In this document: piece by piece, positions 1-10,208 of the stretch
Position numbering within the stretch: position 1 is the stretch's first letter
How the letters are laid out: every line of letters starts with the position of its first letter
DNA from: Cryptomeria japonica
Taxonomy: Eukaryota > Streptophyta > Pinopsida > Cupressales > Cupressaceae
Length of the DNA: 58,000 nucleotides
Assembly (NCBI RefSeq): GCF_030272615.1
Contig: NC_081408.1
Coordinates: forward strand, 401,171,889 to 401,229,888
Direction: 5' to 3'
Position numbers and translations under genes: made by a program
Notes under the pieces: generated by a model
Told to the model about the DNA's origin: nothing
Database searches by the model: none
Seen by the model: the letters and a program-made list of their open reading frames with translations, nothing else

Positions 1-735
1 ACAAGAGTTTACCCCTTGGGTAAAAGATTCATCCATTGGGTAATCTTAACCTAACCTTAACCCTTACCTCCTAAGGTAACCATGAGGTCTTCTCAAGCAT
101 TTAATGCTTCTTACATCTCCTCTCAAGCAGTCTCTTGTTGACAATTGTCACCATTTCATTGGTGAGAATTGTAAACATGGATTGATTAACTTTCAATCTT
201 GGCCCTTGATAAGATTATCCAATCTTGACCATCCATTTCCCTATTTTCCCTATAAATAGAGCCCATTCCTTCTTCAAAACAATAAAGTCATTGTGCATCA
301 AACTTATAGTCTCATAACATTAAGCATATTATATCTCTTTGATAGAATAAGCATTTTAGATCATTTTAATAGCATTATAATCTTAGATATATCATGTTAG
401 CTTCATCTTAGTATCATTTTCATACTAGTTTTAAGCTTCATATCAATATCTTGCATCCTATCATCATCTAGTTTCATATCTAAATAGTCACAAGGATCTT
501 GGTTGCATTCCATTTAGATCTTAGAATCATTTAAATCTCGTTCTTTAGGTTGTCATATTAAAGAATCAAGTGCTCTTCCAAGCTGAGAGCCACCTTGAAT
601 CTTGAAGATCCTTGGAGATAGAGGAATATGTAACGATTTTAAGAGTTTAGATCTATTAACTTGCTTTGTTTGGATTTATAACCTCTAATGCAATGTTTCA
701 TGTGTGTGTTTGAGTTGTTTTCTCCTCTTGCAGGA
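1..735 (+). repeat. Diverged Tat-type LTR remnant (N), 5' end outside window
   Basis: This stretch has the composition and layout of the Tat-type LTRs seen later in the window. It has a C-rich upstream part, a TATA-like element at 250-260 (CTATAAATAGA), an AT-rich tract with repeated ATCAT and TTAGAT words, and a TTGCAG-containing end near 732. Short blocks resemble the LTR at 2380-3575, for example the segment around a TTGACA-type word and CAATCTTGACCAT, but overall similarity is too low for the two to be a normal LTR pair. No coding capacity is seen. The exact 3' boundary is a guess. Confidence 0.4.
250..260 (+). promoter_or_regulatory. Candidate TATA box of the LTR remnant
   Basis: CTATAAATAGA lies after a pyrimidine-rich tract, in the same relative place as CTATAAATA in the LTR at 2380-3575. 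The assignment rests on motif and position only. Confidence 0.4.
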
Positions 736-1926
736 TGACACCACATTTTTGGCATACAAAAATAGATGGTGAAAACCTGGCAACATGCGCTATCTGTCAG
801 TTAGCTCTTCCATCTATTAGTTGATGCATCCTTTTGCTTGCATTTGATTTCCATCAACACTGTTCATATCCATAAGAAAGCCTTTGTACATACGCAAGCA
901 TCACAACTGATTTCTCACCATGGTTTGGATCATTGGGTATATCATAATAAATTTGTTTCTAGGCTTGAGGTAAAATTCTGCACCTAACTAGGGGGCAAAA
1001 TTTTTGATCATTTTAAGCTTAATAAAACAGGTAGAACAATAGTTAGGCAACTCTTTTCAAGCGAAAACTGAGACACATCCAACATTGAACACATGATCAC
1101 CTTATCAACCATCAAACTATCACATGTCAGTCTAAGAACGACACACACATATCAATGAATGATATCTTTTGAGTAATGATTTTCGCACTATAATCTATGA
1201 CTATTCAACTTTTATATCTTGATTTTCACTATCATGATTTTTGAGTGCCTCCAGATGTCTCTAACTAGAGGAATAAGGAAGGAACATGATATTTTTCTTG
1301 TCTGTTTGTCTATAAATTAATCATTAATATGTGTAAATTTGTCTCAGGACATGATCATTGGAGTATCATCGAAGACATTTATGATTTGCATATAGAAATG
1401 GTTAATACTATCTGTTTTACGCAAGCAATACTCAGGTCATCTTGGTTCAATTATACCTCGATGCTTGTGCTAACTTGCAATATCAAAATCCAGGAAATTA
1501 GTGCTCGAGTCATCATGGTTCATTCAATTATACCATTGATGTTTGCACTCACTTCCCACATTTTAAAAATCTCAATGATGACAAAACACAATAACCTAGT
1601 GACTGGTCCGATCGCAGCTTTGCATTTCATTTGCATTTAGCTTGCCTTTCATTCTTGCATAAGATCACAAAAGCTCATCTTATCCAATGCCAAATCTATC
1701 GCAGGGATCATCAATGTATCATCATCATTATATACACAATCAAAATGATGACTCATCTCTCTCTAGATGTTGTCAACCCAAAGCAAATCTTATGCTCCTC
1801 CCTCAAATGTACCCACATCAGCATATCTGAATCTTCCCGCAACATGATATCAAAAAAATGTCACTTCTTGATCCAATTAATCTTATCAATCTTATCAATC
1901 CATTGCATCTGATCCATTCTATCATA

Positions 1927-2056
1927 TCTTATATAGGATGTATCTTTCCTAGAACCAACCATTTTGATCAAGTCTTATACAGGATATATCATTCTTGAAA
2001 CCAGACGCTTTGATCATCTTTGTCTTATACAAGAGGTGTCATTCCTGAAACCAGAC
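1927..2056 (+). repeat. Three degenerate direct repeats shared with the G leader
   Basis: Copies begin at about 1927, 1973 and 2023. Each reads roughly TCTTATACAGGATATATC, then ATTCCTGAAACCAGAC. Two further copies of the same unit lie at 47302 and 47373 in the leader of element G, just before its gag gene. This ties the interior of K to a Tat 5' leader. Confidence 0.55.
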
Positions 2057-2362
2057 TAGATCTCAATCTTATCAATTCAATCAAGCTCTATCAATCATCA
2101 CATCGAGAACCACATCACCGTGATCGAAGAACTCACACTTTCATCAATCAACGTTGCAGAAATCAAATCATTTCTAATCAAGAAATCAATTTTGCAAAGA
2201 TTCAAACACATCAAAGGTCAATTATCTCAATTGATCTCCCGAGGGGGCATCATCGTATCACAATTGATCAATCAATGTTTTGGGCATTCTATTTGAACCA
2301 ATATCACATCAACATCATCAAAATGAGATTATTCTTTGAATCAACGCGTCATCACACCTCGC

Positions 2363-2379
2363 TTCAAAGAGAAGAAAAA
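2363..2379 (+). promoter_or_regulatory. Polypurine tract of Tat element K
   Basis: A purine run containing TTCAAAGAGAAGAAAA sits directly before the LTR start TGTATACACC. The tract before the G 3' LTR (TTCAAAGAGGGGCAAA then TGTAATACC) is clearly homologous. This fixes both the LTR start and the element's orientation. Confidence 0.6.
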
Positions 2380-3031
2380 TGTATACACCTAAAAATGGTT
2401 TGAAGATAATTAACTAAATAAGAAATTATTTAATTAATCCCCCTTCCCAATTTAATTGAATTCATTAGCAATTTGATTAAATTCCCCATTCACCTACTTA
2501 TTAATAAATCTAAGGATTTATTTAATGAGTTCATTTCAATAGTCCCCTTTGATTAATTAATCTGAATTAATTAATCCTACCCCCATTTAATTCATTTCTT
2601 CTAATATCCTAATTAATTAAAACAAATCGATTTATGAATTATTGAAAGTTAATTAGCCTTTTCCTATTATTTGAATTTTTAAATTCAAATTTCCCACATG
2701 CCTCCTAACCTAGCCACCCCCTAACCTAACCCATTCCACCTAATCCTAGGTTTAGCTAACCCTATCCTAGCATCCTCATCCTAACCTCCTTATCCTAACC
2801 TCCTATGGGTTGGATATTCTCTCCTTGAGACACATGGCACTTATGCCACATGTCTCCTCCCTTGGACACTTGCCCTCTTGTGAGCAAGATTCCTTGACAC
2901 TTGTCACCACATAGATGACAAGTGTCCCTCCCTCCAACCTCTTCTCCAACCTCCTCCAATTTGACCCTTGATATCTTTAGATTCAATCTTGACCATTGAT
3001 TCCTGCCACCTCACCTCTGCCCTTGGAAATC

Positions 3032-3040
3032 CTATAAATA
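3032..3040 (+). promoter_or_regulatory. Candidate TATA box in LTR K
   Basis: CTATAAATA follows a C-rich block and is followed about 30 bp later by the tandem repeats that would lie at the start of the R region. Motif evidence only. Confidence 0.45.
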
Positions 3041-3062
3041 TCCCCCATTTTGGAGCACAAAG

Positions 3063-3186
3063 GATCCCATCTCATATCATTTAAGCATTGTTATTATAGG
3101 TAGATCCCATCTCATCTTATTTCAAGTATTGTTATTATAGGCATATCCATTCTTCCATATCATTTAAGCATTGTTATTATAGGCAA
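3063..3186 (+). repeat. 40-bp tandem repeat, three copies, in LTR K
   Basis: Each unit reads approximately ATCCCATCTCATATCATT followed by TAAGCATTGTTATTATAGGCA. Copies start near 3063, 3103 and 3144. They lie just downstream of the TATA box, so they would be in the transcribed leader. Confidence 0.7.
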
Positions 3187-3575
3187 TTGCATCTTGGATC
3201 TATCTTAATTTGATCATATTCTAGTATAATTGTTTTATCATATAGCAAAATAAATCTCTCATCTAGCTTAATTGAATCATCATTTAGCATAATCAATGCA
3301 TATCATTAGTATAATTAGCTTCTTGGATCAATCTAGTTTAATCATGCATTTATCTATCTTGCATATCATATCATTTTAAATCCTTTGTCTTGGTGTAGTC
3401 AAGTCACTGGGATTTCTCATCTAGATCTGAGAGAAAATCCACACTCGCATCTCTTAGGAGGTGATAGGTCACTTTGTCATGGTTTATCTTTCGTTTGATT
3501 TCAATTTGCTAGCCATGCTTGTATTTATCTATTGAGTGTTTGTGTTGCAGCTGCAGGTATCCTACTTCACACACA

Positions 3576-4328
3576 CGATAGTTACAACTCCTTTAACCAT
3601 TGGATGCAATTTAGGAAATGATGACGAGTCTTTGGAGGTTGATCAGAAGAAGTACAAATTGATGATTGGTGGATTATTATATTTGAATGCATCCAAACTA
3701 GATATCATGCGGGTTGTGTTCTTAGTGGCTAGGTTTTAGGGAAATATGAAGGTGGCACATGAGAAAGCTATGAAAATAATTTTTAGATATTAGAAAGGTA
3801 CTATGGATTTTCCAAGGACTTTGGTACAAAAAGGGTGGAGATTTCTTGTTAAAATCTTACACTGATGTAGATTGGGCTAGAAGTGTTGATGACTGGAAGA
3901 GTACTAATGGTGGTGCTTTCTTTTTAGGAAATAGATTGGTCTCTTGGTTTAGTAAGAAACATGATTTAGTCTCCCTATCTACTACTAAAGCAGAGTATAT
4001 TGCAGTAGTAATGTATTGTACTTAGGTAATATGGATGAGACAGACTCTTAAAGATATCAAGGTAACATATGATGAAGCAATTCCTATTATGTGTGATAAT
4101 ATAGTTGTAATAAACATTTCAAAGATTTTTCTTATGCATTCAAGAACAAAACACATTTCAATCAGATATCACTACTTAAGGGAGAAGGTTGTTGAGAAGG
4201 AAGTTTGATTGAAATAAATTTATACAAAGGAATAGGTAGCAGATATTTTTACTAAGGCATTAGTAAAGGATACATTTGAGTTTATTTGGGAGAAGCTTGG
4301 GGTTATTGCCTCTCCTTCTTCTAGCTAG
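3576..4328 (+). pseudogene. Copia pol 3' part (J): end of RT and RNase H, broken
   Basis: The translation shows the signature of the Copia RT-RNase H connection (LMIGGLLYLNASKLDIM). It is followed by the Ty1/Copia RNase H motifs YTDVDWA, GGAFFLG, STTKAEYIA and MCDN, then the C-terminal ADIFTKAL block. Several in-frame stops occur (in VARF-stop, before VIWM, and around EV-stop-LK), plus at least one frameshift near 3790. The upstream RT, integrase and gag are cut off at 3576, where the Tat LTR joins. The reading direction agrees with the LTR that follows. This is a dead fragment of a reverse-transcribing element. Confidence 0.85.
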
Positions 4329-4472
4329 GTGCATTATGTAGGTGCATCTTTCCAAGGGGAGATTTCATGCCTATTTCTTTTTTTGTATCAATGTTTTGGT
4401 TTCTTTCAAGGGGAGTAGTGGAGTGTGTAGTGTTGTTGTGGCCTTTGTCCTTGATGGCAAAGGGGGAGAGAT
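4329..4472 (+). promoter_or_regulatory. 3' untranslated stretch and polypurine tract of Copia J
   Basis: Non-coding sequence with several AAGGGGAG-like purine runs ends in GGCAAAGGGGGAGAGAT at about 4457-4472. The homologous tract GCCAAAGGGGGAGAT stands before the 3' LTR of element A, so this is read as the plus-strand primer site. Confidence 0.6.
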
Positions 4473-4562
4473 TGAGCAATTTTAGGAGAGAATGAACAAC
4501 TTTGGGAGAGATTGAACAATTTTGGGAGAGATAGATGTTTGGGAGAGATAGAATAGTATTTG
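4473..4562 (+). repeat. Short tandem repeats at the start of LTR J
   Basis: Units of about 25 bp, roughly TTTGGGAGAGATTGAACAA, are repeated three to four times with drift. They are purine-rich and continue the character of the adjacent polypurine tract, so they may have arisen by slippage there. Confidence 0.55.
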
Positions 4563-5816
4563 TAGTGTTTCTGATTGTGTAGTGCAGATTGGTCAAGTGT
4601 TGAGTTAGTCAAGTGTTGTCGAGGGAGATTATTGGAAGTATGTGGTGTTGTGGTTGTCATTAATATAAAACTTGTTGTTACAGATAGTTGTTGGTCTGAA
4701 ATGTCTATGGTGAAGAGATATATTGTTGTGTTGGTGTTGCAGTTGTTTTGAAAGTGTTTGGGGCTAGAAATTTTTGTTGATTTTGTTTGATGTTGTTATC
4801 TTCTTTGTTTATGTTTTTGGCATTCTGGATGAGTTACTTTTGTGGTTTGAAAATGTCTTTGTGTTCTCTGGAAGTTGTGGTATATTTCATAATAGTTTAT
4901 GATATTCTATGTTAAACCTATCTTTGGGTCCAAATATGATTTGTGGAAGGTTATTTGATATGTTATGGGTCTCACCATAGTGTGTGGAGATTTGGATAAG
5001 AGTAATTTGCATTGGAGAGTTTGTTTTGACCATTAATTATCTATATAGATGTGTTGTGTGTTGGGATGTAGAAGTTTTTATTCTGGTGATTACAGATTGG
5101 TGGATTGATCTTTGTATTATTTGTTTTGGTCCCCTCTTTCTCCTAGAGTGGATCAACATGTGTATTTTTGGTCTAGAAGGTGTATTGTGTTTCAGGCCAA
5201 CTTGGTTCAAGCTTTGATGATCTATCTTGTATATAAAGAATGAATGTGATTGAGTTGAGTATGATGACAAAGATGAGGTGAAAATAGAAGAAGATGAGAG
5301 GAAGTATGTGATGTGAAGATAATCAACTTAATTCACAGTAGAGAAGAAGAGTTGTGTTTCAATGATATACGAGCTATTTGAGACCGTGGCAGAGGTATGA
5401 GACAGAGTGTTGACAGATGAGTTCTGAGTTATGTGTGCTGATGTTGATCACTTGATGCAGAGTTCAAGGACAACTTCATGATCAGGAGATCCTTCTTTTT
5501 GAATCATTTATGTATATTTCCCTATTGTAGTTAGCTTCAAGTCTACAAGTCCTCTTTTTGTATCTTTCCCTAAGAGAAGTTGGCCTTGGTTTGCAAGTAT
5601 GGAGTGGTAAGCTCATTAATTGTAATCTAATATACATAGTGGATATATTTTGTGGAAAAGTTCTCATAGTGGTTTTTCCCTATTTGGGTTTTCCACAGAG
5701 AAAATCTTGGTATTGATGTGTTGTGTTTGTGTTGTTGATTAATTGTTTATGTGCTGCATTAATTTTTGTTCAAGACTAATTCACCCCCACCCCTCAGTCC
5801 TGCCTTGGTTTCAACA
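4473..5816 (+). repeat. 3' LTR of Copia element J
   Basis: The LTR begins after the polypurine tract at TGAGCAATTT and ends in TTTCAACA, about 1.34 kb. Near the 3' end it carries the block shared by several Copia LTRs in this window: GTGG, CCC, GGG and CCAC spaced as a potential hairpin (5669-5696). This is followed by ATTCACCCCCACCCCTCAG at about 5779-5797. A TATA-like ATATAAAG lies at about 5231. The start coordinate is inferred from the tract and could be off by some bases. The flank after the LTR is TAAAT, and the matching duplication is outside the window. Confidence 0.65.
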
Positions 5817-6399
5817 TAAATATGTTACATATACTTGAGAATAACTGAGAATAATAAGCAACTTTGAGGGTAAAACCTTCAAAATCCTCCAATAAGAACA
5901 TAAATTGTAATCTTATGATAATAAACTAATCACTAACCAGTATACATACCCTACTTAAAGGTTAGATTTCACCAAGACCACTTAGATACCTAAATAAAAT
6001 TCCTAATATGGTCTAAATATATAAATAAAAATATAAGAATGATCATATAACTTAATTAAGATTTAAATTAGCCACAAGACACTATATGATCAATGTTGTA
6101 GAGAACACAAGAATTGGACAAGTACTTGCATAAAGAGAAACATACATTGGTTAGGTGTTTACCATGATATCTACTTGGTCCAATCAACTTCATATATATA
6201 TTTTTTGATTGGTTAATGATATTAATGGTTGTTTATAACATACATACATCATAAATATAACAGTTTGCAAATAGCCTACCATTAAAGCCCATGTTCTTCC
6301 TCACCCTGACCTCCCAAAACTTTAATACCAATAATTACACAATGGGCATAAGTCCCCTTTATAAAAAACACTAACAAAATTATGTAACACAACTTATCA
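5817..6399. other. No feature seen
   Basis: AT-rich sequence with no open frame of note, no LTR termini and no recognisable repeat. It is presumably the target into which Copia J inserted. Confidence 0.5.
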
Positions 6400-7840
6400 T
6401 AAATCAATTTCTTGGCTCCTACTCCAAAATCATTTTGCCACAAACCTCCTCCACCCATGTTCCCTCCTATGCACTAGATTCATTGCTTGGGTTCACCATG
6501 CTCGATGAGGATGCACCTCCCTTCAACAACCACCTCTTCTTTGCATTGTACAAACCTATAGGTCATCCTCATTTTCTTTTAGGGGATGACGCCTCCTCCA
6601 CTTGCTCCTAAGTCTCTAGTTGTGGCAACCATTTTTCCACCTCCTCTTGTACCAAACTCACTTCCCTAGAATTAAGGTAGTCCTTGATTCCTTAAAGCCC
6701 GATTTGGATTGAAGCTCGATGAACCTCCTTGTTTATATTCACACTTGAAAGGAGGAAAGGCCTCAATGGTGGTGTAAATTCACCAACGTGTAGCCATTCA
6801 CCACCAGGACAAACAAAACCTTCACCTTGCCTTGCCATGCCAGTAAGATTTGCCAAACCCTAGCACCAATCATCTTTAACATAATTATGCATGAACCAAA
6901 ACATCATTTCATTAGCCTCTAACTCTAGGCACCAAGCCATGAATAGAGAAGCGCTGTCAATATTGGTACAATACCTATATTGAGAATTTAGGTACTCATC
7001 CCCCAACACTATCTTCACCCCATTAATGAATGATTGTTTTGTGATCTTAAAAATATGACTTAGATTCTCCTTCAAAATCTTCCCCCAAAAGGACACCATT
7101 AGTTTAGTGGTTTGTAAGGAGAAATTTTCTTGCATGTTGCCTCCTTTGCCTACTTCCAAGCTCAAATGAATGTCTCACCTCTTATAATTTGTAAAACTTC
7201 CAAACTTGGTGCCTTAATTCAATATGATTTTTGAAAGCATTTGTCCGATCAATTTATGACACCCGCCGCCACCACCTATCAACTACAAAGAAATTAATAT
7301 GGCTTCATTGGCAATTAACTACTCCTCTGATGTATTTGTATAAAAGAAACTTTCTCCTTTGCATGCTTTACACCATGGGCTGGTGAGATGACTGCAAATA
7401 CGTCCCATCTGCATTCATACTCCTCATTTAGATTCCTTGGTTTCACTTGTGTCTTATGATCACCTCAACCAATTCATTCCAAAAAATATCCTCATCCTTA
7501 CATTGATACTCCCCCTTTCCATGTTGCATGAGGAAAAGGTCAAATATAGCTTAGTTAAAACCAACTTTGTCACTTGTGCATAACAAGTAATCATTACCAT
7601 CTTTTTCCCTTAGCCTCTCCATCACCTTCATTAATTACTACTTCCACCAATACTAACTGACCCCTAAGGCCACTAATGTGCAAATTTTCCAACTCATCCT
7701 TATATATGCTATCACCTCAATTCACCTCATTGATGGCTTCAAGTGTCACATCAAACCATTTGACTTCTCCCATTTGAAGATCAAATGCCACATTAGCTTG
7801 TTTGTCAACTTCCATATTACTTTTTAGAATTACTTGTCTA
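6400..7840 (-). pseudogene. Decayed coding-like block, unidentified
   Basis: Read on the minus strand, this block gives several protein-like stretches separated by stops and frame changes. They include one near 7830-7720 (KSNMEVDKQANVAFD, then EVKWFDVTLEAINEVN) and one near 7440-7330 (ECRWDVFAVISPAHG). A 101-codon frame at 7165-6860 contains YRYCTNIDSASLF. A segment below 6860 holds GGEWLHVGEF. The amino-acid composition looks like a real soluble protein rather than random AT-rich sequence. I do not recognise the family. It could be a processed pseudogene or part of an old transposable element. Boundaries are approximate. Confidence 0.3.
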
Positions 7841-8651
7841 TGTTGTCATTTATGTCAATCTGGAGGTTCAGATTGGTCTGGATTGATGTGGAAGATAGGT
7901 ATGTATGTTCTGTTGCAAATAGTGGAAGATAGGATTATGTATTGGTAGTATGAGAGTTCTAGTTCTCTGAAAGTCTGTGTAGTAAGAAAAATATTTGAGA
8001 TTTGCAAAGGTCTGAATTACTCTGCATTTCATGTTTTCCTATTGTGCATTTGGGATCATAATATTCATACAGGTGTCTATGTTGTTATGTCTTAACACGT
8101 GTGTTTCCAAGATGTATTATGTGTTGGATATTATTTTTTTGGTCTAAGGTTGACATGGTTTGTAATTATGTAATTGGTTTATTATCTAGTGGCCAACCTG
8201 ATTGTTTATGGTCGAGGGTTTGTATATATAGTTGTAAGATCTCATTGTAGATCATAGGATATGGTAGAGCTCAAGGGATATGGGTATGTAATGTGTGAAT
8301 AATGTAATATCATTCAAGCAGAGGATTTGGTTGATCATTGGAGATCGAATTAGGTTTATGTAAGAGGATTTAGTCCTCAGGTATTGAGCTTAACCGGAAC
8401 TGTACTTAGGCATAGGAGATGCTATCTTTTTCAGTTCAACACTTCTATGGATTGTAGTTTGGATTTCTATGTAGTCAGCGAGACTCCTTTTGTGATGAGT
8501 AGTGTGCTCTTGGCTGTTGGCCTTCCTGCAAGTACAGGCCCCTTAATTGTAATTTACATACTTACTGCAAAAGTATTATCTGATTGTGGGTAGGCTTCCC
8601 ACCATGGTTTTTCCCTTTACCGGGTTTCCACGTATAAATCTTGGTGTCGTG
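7841..8651 (+). repeat. Copia LTR H, left part (split by element A)
   Basis: The sequence starts at TGTTGTCATT and runs to GGTGTCGTG, where element A is inserted. It continues at 16261 to TCTAACA at 16434, about 985 bp in all. The potential hairpin block occurs at 8604-8631 (TGG, CCC, GGG, CCA). The part after the insertion is the same sequence that precedes the primer site of element B (21561-21754) and matches LTR D on the opposite strand, so H, B and D belong to one family. No primer site follows 16434, so H is a 3' or solo LTR. No matching target duplication was found around it. Confidence 0.7.
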
Positions 8652-10146
8652 TGTTGGCATTACATTAAGTTTGTTGGTATGATGATATTGAGAAGGTTGT
8701 TGGAGATTGATGATATAATTGATAAAGGATGATTACTGTCTTAATAATACTATTTTATCATTGATGTCAAACAATTGATTTTCTGATTCAGTATGATGTT
8801 GCTATATCTTAAAGAGTATGTTTTGATGAGTATAAATATGTCGGTAAGTGACACAAAAAGAATGTGAAAATGAAGGGGAGTAATAAGTTGTTCAATGGGC
8901 AACTATTACCGAGTTATATAGTGATGAGATTATGTTATTTTGATTGTTTTGATATCCTATATATGTGTATTTGAAGACTAAATAAGAAGGAGAAAAGATT
9001 TCATGTAATAGAATGAGTAAAGGTTTGATACTATTCTATTTTACCGAGCAAGGAGATAGTCGGTAAACACCAAGGTTCTCAGTGTCGGTTAAAGAAGGAA
9101 GAAGTTATCGAGTAAAGTTCTATATTTACCGAGTATCAACTGAGCAGTAACAAAATGCATTGGATGAATAAATACACTATTAAATGAAGGATGCCAATGA
9201 GATGGAGATTTGTAGAAGATTGGAATGTCACGTAAGAAGTTTGTTAAGGATCAACGACAATGAAAATTCAAGAGTTAGATCTACAACACAGATTGAACGG
9301 TCATAACCGAGCACAAGTACCAAGGAAGGAATACAAGTTTCAAGGCAAGATAAAACATTTTTCAGTTCAAAGGATTCAATGAACCTAGTTAAGTTTGAAG
9401 ATCTGATGGCTAAGATTAATCATGGGAAATGTGATTAAGGAGATTAAGCGGTTAAGAATAGCTTATAAATAAGGAATAGCTGATGAACAACAGAAGCGGG
9501 CAAATAGACGAGCAGTGATACTATAGAGGTGATTACCGAGTACAGAAGATTGAAGATCTGATTGAAGAACAGATTGAGAAGCCCAGCAAGGAGGAAGATA
9601 AGACTTTTGATAAGATTATTTTGAGCATATAGAGTCTGCTTTAACATTTCATATGTGAAGTTGCAGATATATTTTATTACTGTTATTTATTTTGTAAGTG
9701 ACAGGAAATCTCTTAACCGAGTGGACCTAACAGTCTTATTTGTAAATCCTCTAGCAAGGTAACATTCTGAATGAGTGTTTGAAATCCTTTGACAAGGTCA
9801 CTTCTAACAAAGTGCAAGATTCTGATAGATTTGAGGGAAATCCCTTGACCGGGTCACATCTAGAAATGTGTTAATGTAATCTTTAACAGGATTGGCTTCT
9901 AACTGAGCATACTCTAGAAGAGTATATTTTCTTAGTGGGTTCGAAATCTCACAGTGGTTTTTCCCTATTTGGGTTTCCACATTAAATCTAGTGTTAAATG
10001 TGTTTTGAAGTTTCAAGTTTATTAGTTTATGAGTTTGAATCATTTACAGTCATAGTTGCATATCAATTAAGTTTTACCGAGGTCGAATCTGATGAATATT
10101 TGGTATTGTGAATTTATCTGATTCACCCCCCCTCATCTAACTAACA
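8652..10146 (+). repeat. 5' LTR of Copia A
   Basis: It runs from TGTTGGCATT to CTAACTAACA, 1495 bp, and is nearly identical to 14771-16255. A TATA-like CTTATAAATAA lies at 9462-9472. The potential hairpin block is at 9954-9980 and the GATTCACCCC element is near 10119. Confidence 0.95.
9462..9472 (+). promoter_or_regulatory. Candidate TATA box of Copia A
   Basis: CTTATAAATAA is conserved in the 3' LTR copy at 15581-15591. Motif evidence only. Confidence 0.45.
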
Positions 10147-10148
10147 AC

Positions 10149-10160
10149 TGGTATCAGAGC
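10149..10160 (+). promoter_or_regulatory. Primer binding site, initiator tRNA-Met type
   Basis: TGGTATCAGAGC begins two bases after the 5' LTR end. It matches the 3' end complement of plant initiator tRNA-Met, the standard Copia primer, and gives the direction of the element. Confidence 0.9.
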
Positions 10161-10208
10161 TAGAACTCTGAAAGAAAAGTTTAAAGGAACTTGAGGCAAG
10201 ATCCGAAG

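Larger units (their letters stand above)
736..2379 (+). other. Non-coding interior of Tat-type element K
   Basis: No recognisable gag, pol or mobile-domain segment lies in this 1.6 kb. The open frames here are short and unlike any known family. The block ends in a polypurine tract next to a Tat-type LTR. It also contains short repeats that recur in the 5' leader of element G (47302-47408), so it is read as leader plus 3' untranslated sequence of a gutted Tat element. A GGTGAAAACCTGGCAA word at about 768 also recurs downstream of the G integrase. Confidence 0.4.
2380..3575 (+). repeat. 3' LTR of Tat element K
   Basis: The LTR runs from TGTATACACC to the CACACACA end, about 1.2 kb, matching the 1160-bp LTRs of element G in length and in both termini. 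Inside are AT-rich TTAATTAA tracts, a C-rich block, a TATA box at 3032-3040 and three 40-bp tandem repeats. A TTGCAGCTGCAG segment precedes the end, like TTGCAGCTACAAG in G. It joins directly to Copia pol sequence at 3576, so K appears to be inserted in Copia element J. The other side lies outside the window, so no target duplication can be checked. Confidence 0.65.

Noticed and set aside
1-3575. One complete Tat element with LTRs 1-735 and 2380-3575
   Set aside because: The two LTR-like regions are too unlike to be a pair of the usual age, and the left one is incomplete. They are reported as separate, related remnants.
4984-5270. Overlapping open frames on both strands of about 77 codons
   Set aside because: They lie inside LTR J, use low-complexity codons and have no motif. 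They are treated as chance frames.
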